Shown piece after piece: positions 31,901 to 39,787 of a stretch of 41,413 bases of DNA; within the stretch, counting starts at the first letter, position 1; each line of letters starts with the position of its first letter. Location of the stretch: the NCBI GenBank assembly GCA_003151795.1, contig PLYL01000009.1:1-41413 (forward strand). The letters run 5' to 3'. The notes beneath the pieces are model-generated. The model was not told the origin of the DNA. It saw nothing but the letters and a program-made list of their open reading frames with translations, and searched no databases. This DNA comes from Candidatus Yanofskyibacteriota bacterium (GTDB lineage: Bacteria > Patescibacteriota > Minisyncoccia > 2-02-FULL-40-12 > GWA2-44-9). A program made the position numbers and the translations under genes.

Positions 31901-33509
31901 TTTGTTAGCGCCTGATCCAAATAATCCAGAAAATGTGATTAAGGCTGTTCGGGGTACGAGTGTTATCGGAATTGTTTCTACAAACCCGGCCACGCTGATA
32001 ACTGGAAATATATTTTCTTATGGCGCGGAAACCCTTAGTGACGTTCCGGCGGGACAAGTACCGGTGGCTTTGGCCGGACGGGTGCCTTTGAAAGTTTCAA
32101 CTGAAAATGGGCCAATCAATATTGGAGATTATCTCACTGCCTCTTCGATCCCCGGCGTGGCCATGAGAGCGACAAAAGCCGGCCAGGCCGTCGGACCAGC
32201 ATTGGGAAGTTATTCCGGAAGCGGCGTTGGACAAGTAATGACGTTTGTCGGAGCCGGATATTATAACGGTAAAAATCTTGAAGATATTGCCGGTTCTTTT
32301 GATACTTCATCAAATATTGGTTTGGCCAATGCTTTGCTTGAACAGTTCGCTCATCAAGCACCACCAACGGCGGCTGATATGTCCGATATTTTAGCCGACC
32401 GAATAGCGGCAGCGGTTGAAGTTATTTCACCAAAAGTCTTTGCGGATGCATTGTTTACTAATAATATAAACACTAAGACAGGAAATCCAGCAATAACATT
32501 TGATGATTCAGGTAATGCGACGTTTAGTGGAGACGTAACGGCCAATAATATTAATGGCACGGTGGTGGGTCTCGATACAATCAATACCCAAATTTCTACA
32601 CTCTCAAATCAAGTGGCTGGCTTATCGGGCAACGCAAACATTAATAATCTTAATGTTGGGGCTAGTCTTTCGGCGAATATATTTAACGCTTCGGGATGGG
32701 CCCAATTCGATTCCAATGTTTCAATCGGCGGCGGGTTAGCGGTGGCCGGCAGCGCGTCATTCGGGACGCTGTCAGCCGGCACGATTTCGGTAAATCAGAT
32801 TAAGAGTTCACAGTTGGATACTCTCACAAATCAATTTGCCAGCTTGAGCTTCAGCTTTGGTAATTTAGCCAGCGCCTCCATTAATACAAATAGCCGATTA
32901 AGCACATTAGCCAGCGCTCAATTGGCCATGGGAACCATGTTCAATACTCACGGTCTCAATGTAAGCGGGACTACTACGATTAATGGCGGATTGCTCGTGG
33001 ATACGATTGGTTCGACGGGGGATACGCTATCAATTCTTAATGACATGATTTTCTTCGGCCGGCCGTATTTCAATAACGACACGGCCGGGTTCGCTATGAT
33101 TAAGAACGGGGCGCGAAGCGTGGACGTGGTCTTCACCCAGGAATATATTGATCAGCCGGTCGTAACCGCGAACATTTCGGTCGAGGCGAGCGACTCCATT
33201 TCTGAAGATACGATATTTAATGCCAATCTTCAGTATCTGGTCGTCAAGAAAACCACTCAAGGATTCACGATTAAGTTAAACAAGGACGCGCCGGGGGATA
33301 TCCGATTCAGCTGGATTGCTTTGGCGGTAAAAAGCGCGAATGTGTTCCAATCTATTGATATCACGCCAACTCCAACACCGACGCCATCCGATACCCCAAC
33401 GCCGACTCCGGAAATAACTCCGTCCAACACGCCGACGCCCACGCCCGAAGTGACTCCGACGGACACACCCACACCGACGCCATCCGATACGCCCGAGCCG
33501 ACGCCATAA
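28905..33509 (+). CDS. giant secreted fibre-like surface protein
   Basis: 1534 aa. The signal segment (LCSCLFVVGFLFIGATSASA) is followed by a domain starting IISFQGRLTDASGDLL, common at the N-terminus of large exported fibres. A stalk of about 800 residues follows, made of short Gly/Ser/Ala beta repeats (variants of SNSFAGSLN, TFEVGGTASISG, LTSGTGLNILGGT). Residues about 985-1130 (CVDYAETYPTQDSSIEAADLL, SVIGIVSTNP, VALAGRVPLKVSTENGPINIGDYLT, SSIPGVAM) resemble the auto-processing/intramolecular-chaperone domains at the ends of phage tailspikes. Then come a coiled coil (INTQISTLSNQVAGL), a beta domain (residues about 1400-1480) and a (TP)n-rich tail. It is probably a trimeric adhesin or fibre. 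The tail lacks a sortase motif. Confidence 0.88.
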   Translation: MIESKKLKGTILKLCSCLFVVGFLFIGATSASAAVPHIISFQGRLTDASGDLLGSNGTNYYFKFAIYGASSGGSPLWSSSGVGIAIKVTQGVFNTLLGDTTSGFNSLDLDFDSTANYYLEVQVSSNNSDFEILSPRQRIVSSGFAINADTVHGGRFINATGVGQFGSLSTVSYSRFGTAVTSHGLSTPADLLTSGILESSGQVFFDTNASVAGNFELTGATSKLGINAGGTIDTTFEVGGTASISGTLNLAGLLTATNIGSNSFAGSLNISKGLTANSYQGAGLGLCGDASHALSYSGGQFGCQNVTGSGMTAQAGIVAGQLQFFQNSTVSSGSAQLAWDTTNKRFGINAGGTTNTTFEVGGTASISGLATFGSAASISTNFEVGGYASVGGNATFAGTGSNSFAGSLKVLKGIKGLAIVGTSFEQQGSTASNSFAGSLNLGLGVHATGNLTTAGLVFATGAGSSSFSALTATNAIHAGGNITTQGLILQSNNTGSNSFSGSLTSTKGIHATNSIDTLAQFMSSGTGSNSFQGSFKAALGLTANSYQGAGLGLCGDASHALSYSGGQFGCQLLSGGSGINWSPGVTTNQIAFYNGSTTASGSASLIWNTTTKRLGIGAGATPTSPFSLVDALPGSTASGSFMIRSSNTIGNVASISATRLTSGNVFNIKIPVSGFTGNILTVTNSSVVASISAGGNIELAGYASIGGNNVAAGKILNVNATGLTSGTGLNILGGTNLIAGGTLANLNMGAATVGNGLTVATTGVYTGTGLINVTTNGLTTGQGINLNSTAAIVTPGSLLSITANTLSTGSLASLSATALSSGSALKILGGTSMVAGGALVKLDMGAATNGFALNMQGTGNITTGGAMLNIMNNTMQAGSIASISAKGLTSGNIFNIIASTSAFTGNVFKIQAKNLSTEGSIFNISVPTSSSQQVHILLATNANGTVVASLSNSGTLALRGKIFNHGGGSAACLSLNSPAGCVDYAETYPTQDSSIEAADLLAPDPNNPENVIKAVRGTSVIGIVSTNPATLITGNIFSYGAETLSDVPAGQVPVALAGRVPLKVSTENGPINIGDYLTASSIPGVAMRATKAGQAVGPALGSYSGSGVGQVMTFVGAGYYNGKNLEDIAGSFDTSSNIGLANALLEQFAHQAPPTAADMSDILADRIAAAVEVISPKVFADALFTNNINTKTGNPAITFDDSGNATFSGDVTANNINGTVVGLDTINTQISTLSNQVAGLSGNANINNLNVGASLSANIFNASGWAQFDSNVSIGGGLAVAGSASFGTLSAGTISVNQIKSSQLDTLTNQFASLSFSFGNLASASINTNSRLSTLASAQLAMGTMFNTHGLNVSGTTTINGGLLVDTIGSTGDTLSILNDMIFFGRPYFNNDTAGFAMIKNGARSVDVVFTQEYIDQPVVTANISVEASDSISEDTIFNANLQYLVVKKTTQGFTIKLNKDAPGDIRFSWIALAVKSANVFQSIDITPTPTPTPSDTPTPTPEITPSNTPTPTPEVTPTDTPTPTPSDTPEPTP
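29721..29816 (+). repeat. 96-bp exact repeat in the fibre gene, copy 1
   Basis: Identical to 30522-30617, 801 bp (267 codons) downstream and in frame, encoding LTANSYQGAGLGLCGDASHA and the following residues. Exact identity at silent sites points to recent duplication or gene conversion. Confidence 0.9.
30522..30617 (+). repeat. 96-bp exact repeat in the fibre gene, copy 2
   Basis: Second copy of the segment at 29721-29816. Recombination between the copies would delete or duplicate 267 residues of stalk and keep the frame. Confidence 0.9.
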
Positions 33510-33597
33510 TAATCAACAGGTCTTTCTTGAGTTTATTATTTAGGCATACTATAATCACTTCAAGGTCGAACACTAATCTCTAAATATCGTATCAAAT

Positions 33598-33975
33598 ATG
33601 AATTTTCTGCAAAAAAATATCGTGGCAGTGATGGTCGTTATTGCGTTGGCGGGGGCTGGTTCCGGCTATTATTTTTATCACCAGTACCAAGTTCTTAAAG
33701 CAAATCCCCAAGCGGTGACTGATAAAGAGAACGCGGCCCTCGTGGCCAAGCTCGGCCAGCTGATTCTTCTTCCGGCGAACGAACAACCCACCATTGCGAC
33801 CGTGGCCGATCCTTCAAAGCTCACGGACCAACCTTTCTTTGCCAACGCCAAGACCGGGGATCGCGTTTTCATCTACACGAACGCCAAGAAAGCTATCTTG
33901 TATGATGAAGTCGCCAATAAGATTATTGAAGTCGCACCGATTAATATCGGGGCAAGCGCGACGACGACAAAATAA
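33598..33975 (+). CDS. small membrane-anchored extracellular protein
   Basis: 125 aa with one N-terminal helix (IVAVMVVIALAGAGSGYYFY) and an exported soluble domain. The domain includes LGQLILLPANEQPTIATVAD, QPFFANAKTGDRVFIYTNAKKAILYD and NKIIEVAPINIG, a set of motifs I associate with a small conserved CPR protein of unknown role. It lies between the fibre and the dockerin gene and is probably part of the surface block. No Shine-Dalgarno site. Confidence 0.85.
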   Translation: MNFLQKNIVAVMVVIALAGAGSGYYFYHQYQVLKANPQAVTDKENAALVAKLGQLILLPANEQPTIATVADPSKLTDQPFFANAKTGDRVFIYTNAKKAILYDEVANKIIEVAPINIGASATTTK

Positions 33976-33997
33976 TAAGCGGTAAGCGTTTCTAGAT

Positions 33998-34074
33998 AAT
34001 ACACAGTCGTCTTCTCGGAGTAGTTTCTAACGGTGCTTTAGCCCGTTAAGAATCTCTGTAGGCGACTGTGTATT
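33998..34074 (+). other. 77-nt long-stem hairpin between the small anchored protein and the dockerin gene
   Basis: AATACACAGTCG and CGACTGTGTATT form a perfect 12-bp outer stem. Inside, TAACGG/CCGTTA and GTTTC/GAATC-like pairs continue the fold. TTGTTA follows, so it could terminate transcription. The length and internal structure are unusual for a terminator. Confidence 0.65.
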
Positions 34075-34102
34075 TTGTTAATGGTATACTTAGAGCCAAT
34101 CC

Positions 34103-35464
34103 ATGAGGGACGTTTTTAAAGTTACCACTGCCGGATACTTAGTTGTTTTTTTAATTGTCGCGAGTATTTTTTCTTTCCAATATGCCAGCGCCGAATTATC
34201 TCAAGGCTCGAGCATGTCTTCCGATAATTTCAAAGTTCTCGACGCTCAACATGGGAGTTTCGGAGCCATCTCTTCTTCTAGTTCCGGAAACTTTATTCTT
34301 TTGGGCAATATTGGCGATGTGGCTATCGGCAGCTCTTCGATCACCGACTTCAAACTTAATTCCGGTTTTCTATATTATCCCAAAGTTATCGCCCCGATTC
34401 TTAATTCGGCCACTGCCGGCGTAAACCAAGTGGCGTTGGCGTGGACGGGGGCTTCGGCTTTTCAAGGACTTTCCGTGAGCGGGTATGACGTTTGTTTAAA
34501 ATCCTCCGGCGGGGCATACGCCTGTTCCAATGTCGGCAATACAACCTCGTCCACGCAAACAAATCTCACGGCCGATGTGGCGTACACGTTTCAAATAGAA
34601 GCCTTGGACGCACTGAACAATATCATCGCCATCTCTAATGAATTAAGCGCGACGCCGACGGCGCCAGCGCCCACTCCAACGCCGACATCCACACCGCCCC
34701 CGCAAAATAATAATGGCGGAGGTGGCGGGGGTGGGGGAGGATTTTTACCGCCGCCAAGCGGCGGCGGGGCGGTTAAGCTCATTGGCATTTCGTACCCCCT
34801 TTCTACCGTCTTTGCCTATCTGAACGAAGCCGTTGTTTCATCGATTAAAACCGGGCCGACCGGCGCGTTTCAAATTACAGTCGCCAATGTTCCCGCCGAT
34901 GCCACTATCGGTATCGGTTCACAAGACTCAAACGGCCGTAAATCGATAACGGTCAGTTACCCGATTAGTTCCGCGGGCTCGATGACGATTTCAAATATTC
35001 TGGTGCCGACAACCATTGAGTTAAGTTCCTATCAGTTAGCAAGGGGCGACATTCTCCGCATCTTCGGCCAAGGCCCGGCCGTGTCGGAAGTCGACGTTCA
35101 CGTGTTCTCTAAGGAAATCATAAATAAGTTAGGAGCTGATAACAACGGCTCGTATACTCTAAGCTTTAATACGCAGGTTTTGCCGGAAGATTCCCATACC
35201 GCGAAATCGCGCGCCATTCTCGCGGACGTAGTCAGTCCGTTCTCTGAAGTGAAAACATTCATCGTCGGCAACAAGCCCGTAAATACGAATGCCCAGAGCA
35301 CCGATCTCAACCATGACGGCCGGATTAATATTATTGATTTTAGTGTCCTGATGTACTGGTGGAATACTAAATCCCAGCAAGGGCTTACCGCGGCCGATAT
35401 CAATGGCGACGGCAAAGTAAATATTATCGACTTTAGTATATTATTATTCCAATGGACTGGTTAA
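34103..35464 (+). CDS. secreted dockerin-containing protein
   Basis: 453 aa. Signal segment (GYLVVFLIVASIFSFQYASA), then a domain with SSDNFKVLDAQHGSFGAISS. A fibronectin type III-like domain follows (VNQVALAWTGASAFQGLSVS to AYTFQIEALDALNNIIAISN). Next are a Pro/Thr linker, a Gly run (nine G) and a beta domain. The C-terminus is a type I dockerin with two calcium-binding F-hand loops, DLNHDGRINIIDFSVLMYWW and DINGDGKVNIIDFSILLFQW. Dockerins bind cohesins, and cohesin genes follow immediately. The TATACT box lies about 12 nt before the ATG. The 3' end overlaps the next gene by 13 bp. Confidence 0.93.
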   Translation: MRDVFKVTTAGYLVVFLIVASIFSFQYASAELSQGSSMSSDNFKVLDAQHGSFGAISSSSSGNFILLGNIGDVAIGSSSITDFKLNSGFLYYPKVIAPILNSATAGVNQVALAWTGASAFQGLSVSGYDVCLKSSGGAYACSNVGNTTSSTQTNLTADVAYTFQIEALDALNNIIAISNELSATPTAPAPTPTPTSTPPPQNNNGGGGGGGGGFLPPPSGGGAVKLIGISYPLSTVFAYLNEAVVSSIKTGPTGAFQITVANVPADATIGIGSQDSNGRKSITVSYPISSAGSMTISNILVPTTIELSSYQLARGDILRIFGQGPAVSEVDVHVFSKEIINKLGADNNGSYTLSFNTQVLPEDSHTAKSRAILADVVSPFSEVKTFIVGNKPVNTNAQSTDLNHDGRINIIDFSVLMYWWNTKSQQGLTAADINGDGKVNIIDFSILLFQWTG

Positions 35465-36297
35465 AATCATCTATTTTAATAATCGGCGCGGCTCTTATTT
35501 TTGCGTTCGCGCCGAAAGCAGAGGCGGCGGTTATTTCCATTGACGCGCCCCAGCAAAACTTGGCCGTCGGAGATACGGTGGCCGTAACCGTTCATCTAGA
35601 CACCCAGGGCGAGACAATTAACGCCGTCGATCTTGGCGTGCTGTATCCGAAACTTTTTTCCGTTCAGAAGATTTCGAAAGTCGGATCGGCAGTCGAGCTG
35701 TGGGTGAACGAGCCCAGTTTCACCAAAGACGCCGTATTTCTAACTGGCGGAACGCCGAGCGGAGTAAAATCTAAAGATGCGGTGGTGGCGACGATATATC
35801 TGACGGCCGATGCCGCCGGCCAAGGCACGCTTGGCTTAAGTCCGGCGTCGCAAGTTCTTCTTGGCGACGGAAAAGGCACTCCCGCGCAAGTGTCTCTCCG
35901 AACTTTGTCATTTACAATCAGCCCTCGGCCCGGCAAGCAGACTTCTCAAACATACGGCGGGGTTGCGTTGAATCGCCAGAACGCGGCAGACACCACCTCG
36001 CCTGAAGGCTTCGATCTCTTGATTGAAAAACAGGCCGAGCTCTTTGATGGTAAATATTTTGCGGCTTTTTCTACTCGCGATTCCGGCTCCGGCGTCGATC
36101 ATTACGAAATAAAACAGGGGAGCGGGGAGTACGTGAATGCGCAAAGCCCGTATGTTCTCGAGGACCAATCTCTGCATTCTGTGATTCGCGTGCGGGCTTA
36201 CGACGCCGCGGGCAATTATCGCATCGAAACTTATCCGAATATTTTCAAACGTTTCTGGTGGTGGATAACTAATCTATTTCGCCGGCCGGGCGCATAG
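35452..36297 (+). CDS. secreted cohesin-domain protein
   Basis: 281 aa. Signal peptide (SSILIIGAALIFAFAPKAEA), then a cohesin-type beta-sandwich of about 135 residues (VISIDAPQQNLAVGDTVAV; INAVDLGVLYPKLFSVQKIS; DAVVATIYLTADAAGQGTLG). A second Ig-like unit follows (STRDSGSGVDHYEIKQG; RVRAYDAAGNYRIETYP). The end is aromatic and basic (FKRFWWWITNLFRRPGA) and could sit in the membrane surface. It should bind the dockerin of the upstream product, whose gene it overlaps by 13 bp (translational coupling). This pairing is inferred, not shown. Confidence 0.9.
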   Translation: MDWLKSSILIIGAALIFAFAPKAEAAVISIDAPQQNLAVGDTVAVTVHLDTQGETINAVDLGVLYPKLFSVQKISKVGSAVELWVNEPSFTKDAVFLTGGTPSGVKSKDAVVATIYLTADAAGQGTLGLSPASQVLLGDGKGTPAQVSLRTLSFTISPRPGKQTSQTYGGVALNRQNAADTTSPEGFDLLIEKQAELFDGKYFAAFSTRDSGSGVDHYEIKQGSGEYVNAQSPYVLEDQSLHSVIRVRAYDAAGNYRIETYPNIFKRFWWWITNLFRRPGA

Positions 36298-36318
36298 TAT
36301 AATTAGCGCATATCTCTC

Positions 36319-37773
36319 ATGCAACTTAGAAGACAACACGTCGTAAGCTTAGTCTTCATAGGATTTTTTTATTTTCTGATCTTGCCTTTCTCGGCTCAAG
36401 CCGCGACGTTATTCTTTTCTCCTTCGACGGCAATAAAGCAAGTCGGCGATAATTTTACGGTCGCGGTCAAAGTCAATACTGAAGGCCAGGCAATCAACGC
36501 CGTCCAGGGCTCAATCATTTTTGATCCCGCCAAACTTTCGGTGGCGGGTATTTCTAAAACGGGTTCTATCTTTAATTTATGGACGAGCGATCCGACATTT
36601 TCCAATTCCGACGGGACGATTGATTTTGAAGGGGGACTGCCCAGCCCGGGCTATAATGGCTCGGGTGGATTAATTCTCACTGTAACTTTTAAAGCCAAAG
36701 CTCCTACCACTGAAAGCACTGATACCGAAGCTGTTTTATCCTCCGGTTCAATTTTGGCGAATGACGGGCAGGGGACAAATGTACTCTCCAGCCTGGGAAA
36801 AATCAGCGTGGTTATTAATGCTTCCCAGATTTCTTCAACCCCGCCCCCGGATACTTCTACGTCCGGCGCTCCCGTAGTGGATTCTTCAACGCATCCCGAC
36901 AGTACCAAATGGTATTCCAATAATAATCCGGTCTTTGCCTGGGCCCTGCCGGCGGATGCCACCGGGGTGAGCTATCTGATTACCGACAAGCCAACCTCTA
37001 ATCCGGGACCCAAAAGCGATGGTGTCGCCAGTCAGGCGGCGTTTACAGGAATCGGCGACGGGACTCAATATTTCCATATTAAATTTCAGCAAGGCGGTGC
37101 TTGGGGACTCATTGCGCATTATCAGTTTAATATAGACACGGCTCCGCCGGCCGGATTCGACATCCATACGGCCAGCTCCAGCGATACCCAGCCCCAGATT
37201 ACCTTTGAAACGACCGATGCTTTGTCGGGGATTGATCATTACGAAATCAAAGTCGGGGATAGCGGCAATTGGATTACTGTATCTGCAGATCAAGCCGGGA
37301 AGCCTTACGGCCTTTCATCTGATAAGATTGGGAACCAGACAGTTTACGTGAAGGCCATCGATAAGGCCGGCAACGCGACGACGGAATCAATCGCGCTCAC
37401 CATCGCCGGTTCGGCGGCGGGCTCAACCATTGGCATCTGGGTCGCGAAATTGTTTGATGGTATTGTGAACGGATTGAGCAACTACGGCTTGCTTATCGCG
37501 CTCTTGGCCGCTATCGTCGGTATTCTGATTCTGATTTACCAACTCCTTGGCGCCAATCTTGATAAGCTCTGGCATCGCTTAGATGACCGCCGGGTCGTGC
37601 GTAAGACTGAACACAAAGCTGATTCCACCCTCGATAAATTAATGAATGACATGGCTGATGAAATTAAGTTCTTAAATACAATCGGCAAGCATCGCCGGCT
37701 TGGAAGCGAAGAAAAATATCTTAAGTCAAAGATTGAACAATATCTCAAGACCCTAAAGAATAGCGGGCGATAG
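36319..37773 (+). CDS. membrane-anchored cohesin-domain protein
   Basis: 484 aa. Signal peptide (LVFIGFFYFLILPFSAQA), then a cohesin domain (ATLFFSPSTAIKQVGDNFTV; INAVQGSIIFDPAKLSV; GGLILTVTFKAKAP). Two beta-rich domains follow (STKWYSNNNPVFAWALPADA; SGIDHYEIKVGDSGNWITVS). A membrane helix comes next (YGLLIALLAAIVGILILIYQLL), then a cytoplasmic, highly charged coiled coil ending KSKIEQYLKTLKNSGR. This gives an anchored receptor for dockerin proteins with a possible inward contact. A TATAAT box lies about 15 nt before the ATG; there is no Shine-Dalgarno site. Confidence 0.92.
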   Translation: MQLRRQHVVSLVFIGFFYFLILPFSAQAATLFFSPSTAIKQVGDNFTVAVKVNTEGQAINAVQGSIIFDPAKLSVAGISKTGSIFNLWTSDPTFSNSDGTIDFEGGLPSPGYNGSGGLILTVTFKAKAPTTESTDTEAVLSSGSILANDGQGTNVLSSLGKISVVINASQISSTPPPDTSTSGAPVVDSSTHPDSTKWYSNNNPVFAWALPADATGVSYLITDKPTSNPGPKSDGVASQAAFTGIGDGTQYFHIKFQQGGAWGLIAHYQFNIDTAPPAGFDIHTASSSDTQPQITFETTDALSGIDHYEIKVGDSGNWITVSADQAGKPYGLSSDKIGNQTVYVKAIDKAGNATTESIALTIAGSAAGSTIGIWVAKLFDGIVNGLSNYGLLIALLAAIVGILILIYQLLGANLDKLWHRLDDRRVVRKTEHKADSTLDKLMNDMADEIKFLNTIGKHRRLGSEEKYLKSKIEQYLKTLKNSGR

Positions 37774-37828
37774 GCAATGGGGCGGGGGACTCCCCTACGG
37801 GGATTCAAAAAATAAGGACTCTACAATA

Positions 37829-37862
37829 GAAACCGTCCCGATATATCGGGACGGTTTCTTGC
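37829..37862 (+). terminator. intrinsic terminator closing the surface block
   Basis: GAAACCGTCCCGA-TATA-TCGGGACGGTTTC, a perfect 13-bp stem, then TTGCTT. The T-run is weak but the stem is very strong. Confidence 0.82.
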
Positions 37863-38367
37863 TTGGGTTCAAGCGGGAATGAAAATATTTTTTAAAATTT
37901 ATTTTAATTATTTAATCCTACGTAATTAATAATTAAAATAAAAAAATTTTGAATTTTAAAAAATATTGATAACCAAGAGGGTCAGTCTGGTATTTTGAGC
38001 CCGGCCCTAGTTATTATTATATAGATATGCTTATAAGTAGGGGTAAGGTGCTATAAATATGCTCTGTAGGATGCCCTAGGACGAAGGAAAGGGTACTAGA
38101 ACTCATGGGTGGGATCATGAAAACATACTCCTTATTGTTTGTTCCGATTATATCGATATCTTTAGTATAGACGTGTCGCATAATCTACAATGTGCGACGT
38201 ACTATTAATACAAAATACCAATCCCCTTTAATAAAATAGAGTTTGGAATTATTTTTATTTAATTAAATTAATTATTCTTCCCCCGCCCCGCCCTCTCTTC
38301 TCTGTCTTATACCCCCTTGTTAATTAACCCCATTTAAATTAAAGTTGTTTTATAACTAAACCTATTT
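37863..38367. other. 505-bp AT-rich gap without a gene
   Basis: I see no ORF worth calling. The left part is A/T runs. The middle (37975-38130) has G-rich segments that could fold (AGGGTC/GGCCCT; CCCTA/AGGGT near GGACGAAGGAAAGGG), then a TCGCA/TGTGCGA-type arm pair. The right part is a C-rich tract (CCCCCGCCCCGCCC) in an AT-rich surround. No recognised riboswitch or RNA family matches by eye. Confidence 0.5.
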
Positions 38368-39045
38368 ATGCCTAAACTCGTATTTGATATTGAAACTGTC
38401 GGCGTGGATTTTGAGGCTTTGGACGAGACCGCCCAGGAGCTTTTATTGGCCAACGCGAAAGACGATAATGAACGCCAGGTCATCCGTGAAATGCTTGGCG
38501 TTTCTCCTTTGACTGGCCGGGTGGTGGCAATCTCTTTTTTGAATCCCGAAACAAATAAAGGCGGAGTCTATTATCAGAAACAAAACGATAACGAAGTGGA
38601 AGAAGAGGTCGATGGATATTTGGTCGTCCCCTGCGCTGACGAAAAAGAAATTTTAAAAAGATTTTGGGATTTGGCGAATCATTACGAACAATTCATTACT
38701 TTCAACGGCTACGGCTTCGATTGTCCGTTTCTGATGATTCGTTCGGCAATATTAAAAGTGAAACCAAGCGTGAATTTGATGACCTACCGTTATGGCGACA
38801 AGCCTCACTTGGATGTTTACGACAAGCTGACCAACTACGGCGCGGTTCGTTTTAAGCGTTCTCTTCATCTCTGGTGCCAAGCCTTCGGGATCGAAAGTCC
38901 GAAAGACAAAGGCATCACCGGCCATGATGTCGGTATTTATTTCAAGGACAAACGCTGCCGTGAAATCGCCCTCTACTGCGTCGGTGACATCAAATCCACC
39001 GCCAAACTCTACGAATACTGGGAAAAGTACATGTCGGGCAAGTAG
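38368..39045 (+). CDS. PolB-like 3'-5' exonuclease
   Basis: 225 aa with an RNase H-like DEDD exonuclease fold. Motif I is VFDIETVG (Asp, Glu), motif II is FITFNGYGFDCPFL, and motif III is YCVGDIKSTAKLYEYW. Middle motifs (HLDVYDKLTNYG; LHLWCQAFGIESPKDKGITG) match the stand-alone family related to the proofreading domain of B-family DNA polymerases. It should remove nucleotides from 3' ends in repair or RNA turnover. No polymerase domain is attached. No Shine-Dalgarno site. Confidence 0.9.
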   Translation: MPKLVFDIETVGVDFEALDETAQELLLANAKDDNERQVIREMLGVSPLTGRVVAISFLNPETNKGGVYYQKQNDNEVEEEVDGYLVVPCADEKEILKRFWDLANHYEQFITFNGYGFDCPFLMIRSAILKVKPSVNLMTYRYGDKPHLDVYDKLTNYGAVRFKRSLHLWCQAFGIESPKDKGITGHDVGIYFKDKRCREIALYCVGDIKSTAKLYEYWEKYMSGK

Positions 39046-39146
39046 CCTTGCTATTCTATAAAACTCGTGGTATTGTTGTATGTATCAGTTGGCACCTTCG
39101 TGCCGCCTGTGGTAGACCCGTAGTTGTTCTTTTGGAGGTATAACAT

Positions 39147-39731
39147 ATGCCGAGTAGCGAACTCGCCAAGGCTATCGGAAGAATCAAGGCCGGTTCCATC
39201 GTGCAGTTCGGTGGGATGGTCAACGATGTCTGTTTTCTGAAAGTCGGCGAACTACCTTCAGAAAATGATGACTGGTCCGATGATGGATACGACCTGTGTA
39301 ATCTATCCGGGGATTTCCATGGTCCACGTGCCATCCAGGTTCGTGGACTTGCTTGGTTCATGAGCGAGGCTCTCAAAGCTGGAGCAGGTCTGTACCTCGG
39401 CTCAGAGGAAATGTACGACGGTGAAGGAAAGCTACTCCAGGGCATCGAACTAGCGATGTTCCGGGACGTGGATGAGCTTCGCTATGTCGTTCGGGCCATT
39501 CTGCCGAAGACTGAACTGAAAACGTTCGCTGATGTACCCGAACGGCGGAGGTTTCTGCTCATCTTGACCGATAATGGTCCAGGTGGAGAGCCGAAAGAAA
39601 AAGAAGTCGAGTGTGTGAAAATTCAGAATCATGCCCACGGAGGCTACCTTGGGGTCAGATTAGACGAAGAAGGTTTTGGGAAAGTAGTTTTTCTAAGGAA
39701 TGATCATCCGGTAAAGCTGATCATCGACTAG
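39147..39731 (+). CDS. hypothetical protein, 194 aa
   Basis: Unrecognised soluble, acidic protein with alternating strands (KAGSIVQFGGMVNDVCFLKV; IQVRGLAWFMSEALKAGAGLYLGSEEM) and a C-terminal part with RRRFLLILTDNG and GGYLGVRLDEEGFGKVVFL. Cys and Trp are spaced irregularly, with no metal motif. The ATG is set by a strong Shine-Dalgarno site (GGAGGT). A promoter is visible (TTGCTA at 39049, 17 nt, TATTGT), and a strong terminator follows. It belongs to the Shine-Dalgarno-led orphan set. Confidence 0.8.
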   Translation: MPSSELAKAIGRIKAGSIVQFGGMVNDVCFLKVGELPSENDDWSDDGYDLCNLSGDFHGPRAIQVRGLAWFMSEALKAGAGLYLGSEEMYDGEGKLLQGIELAMFRDVDELRYVVRAILPKTELKTFADVPERRRFLLILTDNGPGGEPKEKEVECVKIQNHAHGGYLGVRLDEEGFGKVVFLRNDHPVKLIID

Positions 39732-39741
39732 CGACCGCGAG

Positions 39742-39784
39742 AACCGCGAGAGCATACCGCTCTCCCCCGCTCTCGCGGTTTTTC
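39742..39784 (+). terminator. intrinsic terminator after the gene at 39147
   Basis: AACCGCGAGAG and CTCTCGCGGTT form a perfect 11-bp stem around a C-rich loop, then TTTCG. Confidence 0.88.
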
Positions 39785-39787
39785 GTT

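Noticed and set aside
33361-33509. Tandem CCGACGCC-type repeats as a CRISPR or minisatellite
   Set aside because: They are in-frame codons for a Thr/Pro-rich tail of the fibre protein and vary at silent positions.
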